A stretch of DNA of 64,000 nt, taken from Lachnospiraceae bacterium (GTDB lineage: Bacteria > Bacillota > Clostridia > Lachnospirales > Lachnospiraceae). The notes under the pieces are model-generated. The model ran no database searches. It was given only the letters and a program-made list of their open reading frames with translations, and was not told where the DNA came from. Both the position numbers and the translations under genes were made by a program. The stretch lies in assembly GCA_910575605.1 (NCBI GenBank), contig CAJTEW010000014.1, positions 1 to 64,000 on the forward strand. The letters are read 5' to 3'. Numbering within the stretch: position 1 is the stretch's first letter; each line of letters begins with the position of its first letter. Shown here piece by piece: positions 15,260-22,883 of this stretch.

Positions 15260-17164
15260 CTATACACGAACCCCATTCCCTGTATAAAGCTGATAATATC
15301 TTCCTTTCTCTTCAATAAGCTGTTCATGGCTTCCCCGCTCAATGATACGCCCCCGCTCCAGTACCATAATGCAGTCCGAATTACGCACTGTTGACAGCCT
15401 GTGGGCAATAACAAAGGTGGTTCTTCCCTTCATCAGCTTATCCATACCATCCTGCACAATACGCTCTGTTCTTGTATCAATGGAACTCGTAGCCTCATCA
15501 AGAATCAATACTGGCGGGTCCGCTGCAGCCGCTCTTGCAATAGCAAGAAGCTGCCGCTGGCCCTGGCTTAAGTTGGCCCCGTCCCCTTTAAGCATTGTAT
15601 CATACCCTTCAGGAAGCCTTCTTATAAAACCATCTGCATTAGCAAGCTTTGCAGCCGCCACAACCTCCTCATCTGTTGCAGTAAGCTTCCCAAACCGGAT
15701 ATTCTCACGCACAGTTCCGGTAAATAAATGGGTATCCTGCAGTACAATTCCTAGAGAACGCCTTAGATCATCCTTCTTTATTTTATTTACATTAATACCA
15801 TCATACCGGATTTTACCATCCTGAATATCATAAAAACGGTTAATCAAATTTGTTATTGTTGTCTTTCCTGCCCCCGTGGAGCCGACAAATGCAATTTTCT
15901 GTCCCGGCTTGGCAAAAAGCTTCACATCATGCAGCACAATCTTTTCATCCGTATATCCGAAATCCACGCCGTCAAATACAACATCACCCTTCACTTCCAC
16001 ATATTCCACACTTTTATCTGCCTGGTGAATGTGTTTCCATGCCCAGCGTCCGGTTCTTTCCCTGCACTCACACAATCTGCCGTTTTCCTCTTTTATATTT
16101 ACCAGTGTTACATACCCTTCATCCACCTCTGCCTTCTCGTCCAGAAGAGTAAAGATACGCTCTGCTCCTGCCATCGCCATGACAATTGCATTCATCTGCA
16201 TGCTCACTTGGTTGACCGGCATGCTAAAGCTCTTATTAAAGGTCAGAAAGCTTGCAAGAGAACCCAGTGTCAGGCCGCCGATGCCGTTAAGAGCCAGAGT
16301 TCCTCCAACAATAGCGCAGATTACATAGCTTACATTTCCAATCTGGGCATTGATGGGTCCTAAAAGGTTGGCAAAGGTATTGGCCTTGTCCGCGCTTTCA
16401 AAAAGCCGATCGTTCCTCTCTTTAAACTCTGCCTTGCATGCTTCCTCATGGCAGAATACCTTAACAACCTTCTGTCCATTCATCATTTCCTCAATATAGC
16501 CGTTTACCGCACCCAGATTCTTCTGCTGCTCCAGAAAATATTTTCCGCTTAATCCTGCACTCTTTTTCGAGCAGAATACCATTAGAGCCACCATCACAAG
16601 GGTCACGCACGTTAATGGAATACTTAGTATCAGCATACTGATAAAGACACTGACAATTGTAAAACTGCTGTTTACAAGCTGCGGTATGCTCTGGCTTATC
16701 ATCTGCCTTAGGGTATCAATATCATTTGTATACACAGACATAATATCTCCGTGGGCATGTGTATCAAAATATTTAATAGGAAGTCTCTCCATATGAGTAA
16801 ACAAGTCATCCCGAAGATCCCGAAGTGTCCCCTGGGTCACGTTTATCATAATCCGGTTATGGCCGTAGCTTGCAAAAATCCCCAGTGCATAAAACCCTGC
16901 CACCCGGAAAATCGCGTGCATAAGAGGTGTAAAATCAGGGTTATCCGTAAGTAAAAATGGCGTAATATAGTCATCAATCAGGGTTTTCATAAAAAGCGTT
17001 CCCTGAACATTACACAGCACACCGGCAAGTATGAGCACAACTACTGCCGTATAATGAATGCCGTATTTCTGAAACACATATCTCATAAGTCTCACAAATA
17101 ATCTGCCCGGATTTTTAACCTTTGTCTTTACCCCTCTTTGTACACGGTTCATTGGTCCTGCCAT
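15260..17164 (-). CDS. ABC exporter half-transporter, catalytic Walker B partner
   Basis: A 634-residue fused membrane and ATPase protein of the MsbA/LmrA type. Six membrane segments lie at about 35-330. Walker A GSTGAGKT is at 428-435, the signature is LSQGQ at 532-536 (LSGGQ is the consensus), and Walker B ends in the catalytic glutamate, VLILDE at 552-557. An extra segment of about 40 residues (about 350-392, with 'CECRERTGRWAWKH') lies between the membrane part and the ATPase. It starts 3 nt after its partner gene. Together they form a heterodimeric exporter with one canonical and one degenerate ATP site. The substrate is unknown. Confidence 0.88.
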   Translation of the reverse strand: MAGPMNRVQRGVKTKVKNPGRLFVRLMRYVFQKYGIHYTAVVVLILAGVLCNVQGTLFMKTLIDDYITPFLLTDNPDFTPLMHAIFRVAGFYALGIFASYGHNRIMINVTQGTLRDLRDDLFTHMERLPIKYFDTHAHGDIMSVYTNDIDTLRQMISQSIPQLVNSSFTIVSVFISMLILSIPLTCVTLVMVALMVFCSKKSAGLSGKYFLEQQKNLGAVNGYIEEMMNGQKVVKVFCHEEACKAEFKERNDRLFESADKANTFANLLGPINAQIGNVSYVICAIVGGTLALNGIGGLTLGSLASFLTFNKSFSMPVNQVSMQMNAIVMAMAGAERIFTLLDEKAEVDEGYVTLVNIKEENGRLCECRERTGRWAWKHIHQADKSVEYVEVKGDVVFDGVDFGYTDEKIVLHDVKLFAKPGQKIAFVGSTGAGKTTITNLINRFYDIQDGKIRYDGINVNKIKKDDLRRSLGIVLQDTHLFTGTVRENIRFGKLTATDEEVVAAAKLANADGFIRRLPEGYDTMLKGDGANLSQGQRQLLAIARAAAADPPVLILDEATSSIDTRTERIVQDGMDKLMKGRTTFVIAHRLSTVRNSDCIMVLERGRIIERGSHEQLIEEKGRYYQLYTGNGVRV

Positions 17165-17167
17165 CTC

Positions 17168-18952
17168 TCACTCACCTGCCCTTCCGCTCATATTTCCTTT
17201 TTCCCCTTCGTCCGCATTTTCATCAAAATCACCGCCGCCCTTTGTCTGTGTCTCATAGACCTCCCGATAGATTTCATTATTCAGAAGGAGCTCCTCATGG
17301 GTTCCGAATCCGTCAATCCTCCCCTCCTCCATAACAATAATCCTGTCCGCATCCCGCACACTTCCTATACGCTGGGTAATAATCAGTTTTGTCGTATCCG
17401 GAATTTCCTCCCGGAAAGCCTTTCGTATCTTTGCGTCTGTCGCCGTATCCACTGCACTTGTGCTGTCATCCAGTATAAGTATCTTCGGCTTTTTAAGAAG
17501 GGCCCTTGCAATGCACAGTCTCTGCTTTTGCCCGCCAGACACATTGCTTCCTCCCTGCTCAATATAAGTCTTATATCCTTCCGGAAACCTTTCAATAAAT
17601 TCATCCGCACAGGCAAGACGGCAGACCGCCTTACATTCCTCCTCGGAAGCGTCTTTATTTCCCCATCTTAAATTGTCCAGAATCGTTCCTGAGAATAATA
17701 CATTATTCTGAAGCACTACAGACACCTGCTCCCTGAGCGCTTCCATATCATATTCCTTCACATTATGCCCGCCTACTCTTACCTCGCCGCCTGTCACATC
17801 ATAAAGCCTGCTGATAAGGCTGACCAGGCTGCTCTTTGCGCTCCCGGTGCCGCCAATGATTCCAATTGTTTCTCCTGATCTGATAGAGATATTTATATCC
17901 TTTAGAACAGGCTCACTTTTTTCTTCCTTAAAAGAAAAATATACTTTATCAAACTCTATGCTGCCATCCTTCACCTCAGTAACCGGATTCTCCGGATTCC
18001 TAAGCCCGCTTGTTTCATTTAACACCTCTGCAATTCGCCTGGCGCTTGCCATACTCATGGAAATCATAACAAATACCATGGACAGCATCATAAGGCTCAT
18101 AAGAATATTCATGCAGTATGTAAGAAGGCTCATAAGCTCCCCTGTAGTCAGGGAATCCGATACAATCATTTTTGCCCCCATCCAGCTTATAAGAAGGATA
18201 CAGGAATATACCGTAAACATCATAAGCGGCCCGTTATACACAAGATTTTTCTCCGCCTTAAAAAAGATACGGTAAATGTTCTCACTTGCCCGTTTGAATT
18301 TAGCTGTCTCTTGCTCTTCCCTTACATATGCTTTCACCACACGAATGGCAGATACATTTTCCTGAACAGATGCATTCATGTCATCATATTTGGGAAATGC
18401 CTGCTGGAAATATTTTGTGGCACGTCTCATAATAGAAAACAGAAGAACTCCCAAAATCACTACTGCACCAAGATAAATGCAGGAGAGTCTTGCATTTATC
18501 GTAAATGCCATGACCATTGCACAGATAAGGCTGGCCGGCGCCCTTGTAAACATCCTTAGGCTCATCTGGTATGCGTTCTGAATATTGGTCACATCCGTGG
18601 TCAGCCGAGTAACAAGGCCCGCTGTGCTGTATTTATCAATATTGGAAAAAGAGAAAGTCTGAATATGATGAAACATCGCCTCTCTCAAGTTCTTCGCAAA
18701 CCCGGCAGACGCCTTTGCACCGAACCTCCCTCCCCCGATTCCTGCAAGCAGCCCCAAAAGAGCCGCCGCTGTCATAAGAGTCCCTACACGGTAAATATGC
18801 CCCAGATTCCCTGCATTAACTCCCTTGTCAATAATAGAGGCCATAAGATAGGGAATCACCATCTCCATCAGCACCTCTAAAATCATAAAAAGCGGCGTCA
18901 CTATAGACGCCTTCTTATATTCCTTTACTTCTTTTAATAATGTCCGAAGCAT
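17168..18952 (-). CDS. ABC exporter half-transporter with degenerate Walker B
   Basis: A 594-residue partner of the preceding half-transporter. Membrane segments lie at about 15-300. Walker A is GGTGSAKS (367-374), the signature is canonical VSGGQ (471-475), and Walker B ends in aspartate instead of the catalytic glutamate (ILILDD, 491-496). The same D-for-E change is seen in one subunit of TM287/288 and BmrCD-type heterodimers. The canonical ATP site is thus made from this subunit's signature and the partner's glutamate. It has a strong promoter (18974-19002) and AAAGGAGGG. It is divergent from a DUF1836 gene. The substrate is unknown. Confidence 0.88.
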   Translation of the reverse strand: MLRTLLKEVKEYKKASIVTPLFMILEVLMEMVIPYLMASIIDKGVNAGNLGHIYRVGTLMTAAALLGLLAGIGGGRFGAKASAGFAKNLREAMFHHIQTFSFSNIDKYSTAGLVTRLTTDVTNIQNAYQMSLRMFTRAPASLICAMVMAFTINARLSCIYLGAVVILGVLLFSIMRRATKYFQQAFPKYDDMNASVQENVSAIRVVKAYVREEQETAKFKRASENIYRIFFKAEKNLVYNGPLMMFTVYSCILLISWMGAKMIVSDSLTTGELMSLLTYCMNILMSLMMLSMVFVMISMSMASARRIAEVLNETSGLRNPENPVTEVKDGSIEFDKVYFSFKEEKSEPVLKDINISIRSGETIGIIGGTGSAKSSLVSLISRLYDVTGGEVRVGGHNVKEYDMEALREQVSVVLQNNVLFSGTILDNLRWGNKDASEEECKAVCRLACADEFIERFPEGYKTYIEQGGSNVSGGQKQRLCIARALLKKPKILILDDSTSAVDTATDAKIRKAFREEIPDTTKLIITQRIGSVRDADRIIVMEEGRIDGFGTHEELLLNNEIYREVYETQTKGGGDFDENADEGEKGNMSGRAGE

Positions 18953-18973
18953 CCAATCCCTCCTTTAAAGCTT

Positions 18974-19002
18974 ATTGTATACAGATATGATTTTTCTGTC
19001 AA
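18974..19002 (-). promoter_or_regulatory. Promoter of the ABC exporter operon
   Basis: On the minus strand TTGACA (18997-19002) and TACAAT (18974-18979) are separated by 17 nt, about 25 nt upstream of the start codon at 18952. It faces away from the DUF1836 promoter, with 30 nt between the two -35 boxes. Confidence 0.85.
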
Positions 19003-19032
19003 AGACTATTTTAAATAACCTTTAAAAACCTC

Positions 19033-19061
19033 TTGCCATCTAGTTTTCAATACTATATAAT
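19033..19061 (+). promoter_or_regulatory. Promoter of the DUF1836 gene
   Basis: TTGCCA (19033-19038) and a perfect TATAAT (19056-19061) are 17 nt apart. The GAGGTGA ribosome binding site and the ATG at 19082 follow within 21 nt, so the leader is very short. Confidence 0.8.
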
Positions 19062-19081
19062 AGCTATATTGAGGTGATATT

Positions 19082-19699
19082 ATGGTAATTGATACAAAGG
19101 ATATGCTGGGGAGCATCCTGTCAAGCATTGCAAGGATAGATTATATAAAGCCGGAGGATATTCCAAATATTGATTTATACATGGATCAGGTCACCACCTT
19201 TATGGAAGAACAGCTGGCCACCACAAAGCGGCACGATGACGATAAGGTCCTGACAAAAACTATGATTAATAATTATGCCAAGAACAATCTTTTGCCTCCC
19301 CCAGTAAAAAAGAAATATTCCAAGGAGCACGTTCTTGTCATGATATTTATCTATTATTTCAAGAATATTCTTTCCATTAAGGATATCGAGACTTTGCTTG
19401 CACCCATTACAGAAAGCTATTTCCATAATGGCAGAGATTTTGACATTACTTCCATCTATAAAGAGGTGTGTGAGCTTGAAAAATCACGTATTGATGCTCT
19501 TCAAAAAGATGTTGCCAAAGCTTATCATCAGGCGATGGAGTCCTTCGGCACCGCAGATATTGGAGAGGGAGACAGGGACTATCTTAAGCTCTTTTCTTTT
19601 ATCGCATCCTTAAGCTTTGATGTGTATGTGAAAAAGCTTTTAATAGAAAAGCTTATCAATGAACTTCCCGAACCGTCACATGAAAAAAAGAAAAAATAG
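19082..19699 (+). CDS. DUF1836 domain-containing protein
   Basis: A 205-residue protein of the DUF1836 family, common in Firmicutes. The segment 'VLTKTMINNYAKNNLLPPPVKKKYSKEHVLVMIFIYYFKNILSIKDI' is split here only by reading: TMINNYAKNNLLPPP (about 58-72) and KKYSKEHVLVMIFIYYFK (about 74-91). This pattern resembles MerR-like winged helix proteins, so a regulatory role is possible but unproven. The C-terminal part is helical and ends in a lysine run. It is divergent from the ABC exporter pair, which it might regulate. Its stop codon lies inside the terminator shared with yerC. Confidence 0.82.
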   Translation: MVIDTKDMLGSILSSIARIDYIKPEDIPNIDLYMDQVTTFMEEQLATTKRHDDDKVLTKTMINNYAKNNLLPPPVKKKYSKEHVLVMIFIYYFKNILSIKDIETLLAPITESYFHNGRDFDITSIYKEVCELEKSRIDALQKDVAKAYHQAMESFGTADIGEGDRDYLKLFSFIASLSFDVYVKKLLIEKLINELPEPSHEKKKK

Positions 19700-19718
19700 G
19701 GCACAGGCCCTATTTTTT
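19691..19718. terminator. Bidirectional terminator overlapping both convergent stop codons
   Basis: A perfect 12-bp inverted repeat AAAAAATAGGGC (19691-19702) / GCCCTATTTTTT (19707-19718) has a 4-nt loop and T-runs on both strands. It contains the TAG stop of the DUF1836 gene (19697-19699) and the start of the stop region of yerC (19710-19712), so the two genes share one terminator. Confidence 0.88.
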
Positions 19719-20000
19719 GTTGATCCTCTCAAATACCATATCATATCCGTCATTACCATAATTCAGGGAACGGTTCACCCTGCTTATCGTTGCTGTAGAG
19801 GCTCCGGTCTTCTCTGCAATCTCAAGATATGTTTTTTTCTCCCTCAGCATCTTTGCCACTTCAAATCTCTGGGACAGAGATAAGAGCTCATTAATTGTAC
19901 AAATATCCTCAAAAAAGATATAGCACTCTTCCCTGTCCTTCAGGCTAAGTACAGCGTCGAACAGATAGTTTACTGACTCTGTTCTGATTTTTTTGCTCAT
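19710..20000 (-). CDS. yerC: YerC/YecD family TrpR-related protein
   Basis: A 96-residue all-helical protein of the TrpR-like YerC family, a helix-turn-helix protein found across Firmicutes. The DNA-binding region is 'LSLSQRFEVAKMLREKKTYL' followed by 'IAEKTGASTATISRVNRSL' (about 41-80). Family members lack a proven tryptophan response. AAGGAGT precedes the ATG. The gene stands alone, converging with the DUF1836 gene and lying upstream of no obvious partner. Confidence 0.9.
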   Translation of the reverse strand: MSKKIRTESVNYLFDAVLSLKDREECYIFFEDICTINELLSLSQRFEVAKMLREKKTYLEIAEKTGASTATISRVNRSLNYGNDGYDMVFERINKK

Positions 20001-20069
20001 AGCATGATACTCCTTTATGCTAATATTTCGTTACTGTTATATTTTAACACAGTAAATTCATAAAGTCTA

Positions 20070-20795
20070 TTATTTTTTTGTCCGTTTCAGAGATGCTTTA
20101 AGCCTTTTAAGAGTTAAATTTGCAATAAGCTCTTTGGGGAAATCCGTTTCCTCCAGTAGTTCTTCTATGCAGCTGCAGTCAGCAATTGCCGCATCTACAT
20201 GAGCATCTGTATTTAGTACAACCATAGCTTCATACTTTTTGCAGTAACCCAGCATTTCTAATATATTATCTCTTGCATTTTCCCGGAATCCTCCTGGTCT
20301 TAAAGATGAATTGTTTACTTCTAAAAGAGTTCCTGTCTCTTTCGCTTTTTTTACAAGCTCTTCATAGTCTACAGGATATCTGCCGTCATCCGGATGGCCG
20401 ATAATATCAATATATGGATTTTCCATTGCGCGTAAATATGCTTTGGTAATCCTATCCTTCTCAGCCTCCCCCTTATAGCATGGTCTGTGAATACTTGCAA
20501 TTGTGATATCTAGACTTTTAAGCACAGATTCCGGAAGATCAACCTCTCCTGCCTCGTTCCTTATATTTAACTCCGAGCCGAGGAGAAGCTCTATTGCACC
20601 TCTCTTTCTTGGAACCACCTGAAGATTCTGGAAATAAAATATGTTTGTGCTCCCTGGCATATCAGGCGCATGGTCCGTAATTGCAAGGCCCTTAAGTCCT
20701 TTTTCCTCTGCCGCCTGAGTCATTTCCTTCATAGTACTGTATGCATGTCCGCTCACAAGTGTGTGTGTATGAGTATCGATTTCTATCTTTATCAT
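20070..20795 (-). CDS. PHP domain phosphoesterase (YcdX-like)
   Basis: A 241-residue metal-dependent phosphoesterase of the PHP superfamily, YcdX group. The metal-binding motifs are 'DTHTHTLVSGHAYS' (7-20), 'AITDHAPDMPG', the glutamate in 'LLGSELNIRN', 'ASIHRPCY', 'DIIGHPDDGRYPVD' and 'NTDAHVD' near the end. Relatives include the E. coli phosphatase YcdX and PHP parts of DNA polymerase X. The substrate here is unknown. The AGGGGAG ribosome binding site is good. It ends 70 nt upstream of yerC and could be read with it. Confidence 0.9.
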   Translation of the reverse strand: MIKIEIDTHTHTLVSGHAYSTMKEMTQAAEEKGLKGLAITDHAPDMPGSTNIFYFQNLQVVPRKRGAIELLLGSELNIRNEAGEVDLPESVLKSLDITIASIHRPCYKGEAEKDRITKAYLRAMENPYIDIIGHPDDGRYPVDYEELVKKAKETGTLLEVNNSSLRPGGFRENARDNILEMLGYCKKYEAMVVLNTDAHVDAAIADCSCIEELLEETDFPKELIANLTLKRLKASLKRTKK

Positions 20796-20895
20796 AAAAC
20801 TCCCCTCTTTCTGCTAGATTTTTCACAATTATTATATCGCATAAATTCTTAATTTTCTACAAAAACTAAAGGGAAATCTTAAAGGAGGATATTAT

Positions 20896-21093
20896 ATGAG
20901 CAAGAATGAAAAGAATGCAGAAAAAACGAACGAAGAAATTATTGATTCCTATGATTATTTATCCAATGCCGCTTCCACCCAGGACATGACTGGACTGATT
21001 CCGTCTGAGCCGGTATCAAAGGATGAGCTTAAGGCTTACGAGGATCTCTATCATTTTCTTCCTCCCAGCAGTAAAGCCCGAAATATAGACTGA
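20896..21093 (+). CDS. Hypothetical small acidic protein (65 aa)
   Basis: Not recognised. The protein is soluble, acidic and without hydrophobic segments. A near-perfect ribosome binding site (AAAGGAGG) 8 nt before the ATG, and a normal codon pattern, support expression. The central segment 'LSNAASTQDMTGLIPSEP' may form a loop or short linear motif. It is followed after 68 nt by another unknown protein on the same strand. It lies divergent to the PHP gene. Confidence 0.65.
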   Translation: MSKNEKNAEKTNEEIIDSYDYLSNAASTQDMTGLIPSEPVSKDELKAYEDLYHFLPPSSKARNID

Positions 21094-21161
21094 TATTCAA
21101 AGGTTACAATTCACGAACCCTTTTTTATGGCATATATTAATGAAAAACCGGAGTTTTTATT

Positions 21162-21635
21162 ATGCCGACAACTTTAATGCCTATTACCGGAGTAGTACAA
21201 AACGTATCTTCCTTTGGAGAAAACTGCTGTGAACAGCAGGTGACAATCCGCAGCGATAACGGTATCAGCCACTTTATTATAAGTGCAGACACTTACGTGA
21301 TTGGGGAGGTACGTCTGCGCCCCGGTATGAATGTCACAGCCTTTTACGACGCCTCCCTGCCAATTCCTCTTATCTTCCCGCCTAGATATCAGGCGGTTAT
21401 TATTGGAAGAAGAAACCCTTCTGAAAATATTTTTGCCGGGTTTTTTGATGATACTCTAACTGCAGAGGACAATGCGCTTACCTTGAATATTGCGCGTTCC
21501 ACCGAGGTTGTTACTTCTAACGGCCAGCTTTTCAGATGCCGCCCGGAAAATCAGGTGCTGATTGTCTACTACAGCACCACAACACGCAGTATTCCTCCTC
21601 AGACTACACCACGGAAAATTATTGTTTTATGTTAA
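21162..21635 (+). CDS. Conserved hypothetical protein (157 aa, beta-rich)
   Basis: No named domain recognised, although I recall similar proteins in Lachnospiraceae. It appears built of two similar halves, each rich in beta-strand residues: an N-terminal half with 'GVVQNVSSFGENCCEQQVTI' and 'LRPGMNVTAFYDASLPIPLIFPP', and a C-terminal half with 'ALTLNIARSTEV' and 'LIVYYSTTTRSIPPQTTPRKI'. The first half resembles an OB-like fold by pattern only. It has no signal peptide. A CCGGAG site precedes the ATG. It ends just before the promoter of the asparaginase gene. Confidence 0.65.
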   Translation: MPTTLMPITGVVQNVSSFGENCCEQQVTIRSDNGISHFIISADTYVIGEVRLRPGMNVTAFYDASLPIPLIFPPRYQAVIIGRRNPSENIFAGFFDDTLTAEDNALTLNIARSTEVVTSNGQLFRCRPENQVLIVYYSTTTRSIPPQTTPRKIIVLC

Positions 21636-21651
21636 GATTATTTACACCTGA

Positions 21652-21680
21652 TTGACATTTTACCCTTTTCACTATATCAT
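21652..21680 (+). promoter_or_regulatory. Promoter of the asparaginase gene
   Basis: A perfect TTGACA (21652-21657) and TATCAT (21675-21680) are separated by 17 nt. The start codon follows about 53 nt later. Confidence 0.85.
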
Positions 21681-21732
21681 GTAGTAGGAATTTAATATAG
21701 CAGGGTTCTAATAACATTGAGAGGAAATGAAC

Positions 21733-22737
21733 ATGAAAAAAATACTTATGATTGCCACAGGCGGCACAATTGCTTCTGTAGGAAGTGAGCACGGTCTTAC
21801 TCCTGCCATGACAGGGGAAGAGCTGGCTGCTAATGTGCCTGGTATTCAGGACAAATGTGAGCTTAATGTACTGCAGCTTATGAACATTGACAGCACCAAT
21901 ATGCGCCCCAAGGGTTGGCTGAAAATCCGTGACGCAGTTATGGAACATTATGAGCTTTACGACGGATTTGTTATTTTACACGGAACAGATACACTGGCCT
22001 ACACTGCCGCCGCACTTTCATATCTGATTCAGGACAGCAGAAAGCCCATTGTCCTTACCGGCTCCCAGAAGCCGATGGGAAATCCTTACACAGACGCCAA
22101 GATTAATATTTACCAGAGTATTCTGTATGCTCTTGATGACCAGTCCTGCCGGGTATCTATTGTTTTCAACGGCAAGGCTGTCGCTGGAACCCGTGCGAGA
22201 AAGCAGCGCACCAGAAGCTTTGATGCATTTGAAAGTATGAATTTCCCCCTTCTTGCTGTCATCCATGACGACCGGATTATCCGCCATTACAATGGAATCC
22301 TGCCGGAAGCTAAGGAACTTAATGCTTACAGCCAGCTCAATGACCGGGTATTTGTCCTTAAGCTGACTCCTGAGGTAAAGCCGGATATATTCGGTCTTTT
22401 AAGTGGACACTATGACGCCATTATTCTGGAAACCTTTGGAATCGGAGGAATTCCGGAATATGAGGATGCCTCCTTTGAGAAGGCAATCTTTGGCTGGGTG
22501 GATGCTGGAAAAACTCTTGCCGTTACCACACAGGTACCCGAGGAAGGCTGCGACTTAGAGGTTTATAAAGTGGGGAAAAAATACAGCGAGCATCCGCGGA
22601 TACTCCAGGCCGGAGATATGACTACCGAATCTCTTGTTGCCAAAATCATGTGGATATTGGGACAGACAGACAAACCTGATGAAATCCGGAATCTGTTTTA
22701 TAAGACAATAAATCATGACCGGAGTATTGGAATTTAA
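21733..22737 (+). CDS. ansA: Type I L-asparaginase
   Basis: Hydrolyses L-asparagine to aspartate and ammonia in the cytoplasm. The two catalytic threonine regions are clear: 'MIATGGTIAS' (5-14) and 'GFVILHGTDTLAYTAAALSY' (about 79-98). The lysine-containing loop 'VLTGSQKPMGNPYTDAK' follows. No signal peptide is present and the 334-residue length fits the cytosolic type I enzymes. The start at 21733 is preferred because the GAGAGGA site is then properly spaced; the ATG two codons earlier is too close. A strong promoter and a terminator flank it, so it is monocistronic. Confidence 0.93.
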   Translation: MKKILMIATGGTIASVGSEHGLTPAMTGEELAANVPGIQDKCELNVLQLMNIDSTNMRPKGWLKIRDAVMEHYELYDGFVILHGTDTLAYTAAALSYLIQDSRKPIVLTGSQKPMGNPYTDAKINIYQSILYALDDQSCRVSIVFNGKAVAGTRARKQRTRSFDAFESMNFPLLAVIHDDRIIRHYNGILPEAKELNAYSQLNDRVFVLKLTPEVKPDIFGLLSGHYDAIILETFGIGGIPEYEDASFEKAIFGWVDAGKTLAVTTQVPEEGCDLEVYKVGKKYSEHPRILQAGDMTTESLVAKIMWILGQTDKPDEIRNLFYKTINHDRSIGI

Positions 22738-22795
22738 CTAAGAGGCTATTGCAGGGATAGCATTTATGTATAATCAAAACTAAGTATCTGAATGG

Positions 22796-22840
22796 AAAAT
22801 GACACAGATAGCACGTTTACTACCTGTGTCATTTTCTATT
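22796..22840. terminator. Bidirectional terminator between ansA and leuS
   Basis: AAAATGACACAG (22796-22807) pairs with CTGTGTCATTTT (22824-22835), a perfect 12-bp stem, followed by CTATTTTGC on the plus strand and an A/T-rich sequence on the minus strand. It serves convergent ansA and leuS. Confidence 0.85.
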
Positions 22841-22883
22841 TTGCTCTTAAAATATTTACTCCATTTTTTAAATCTCTTATGAT

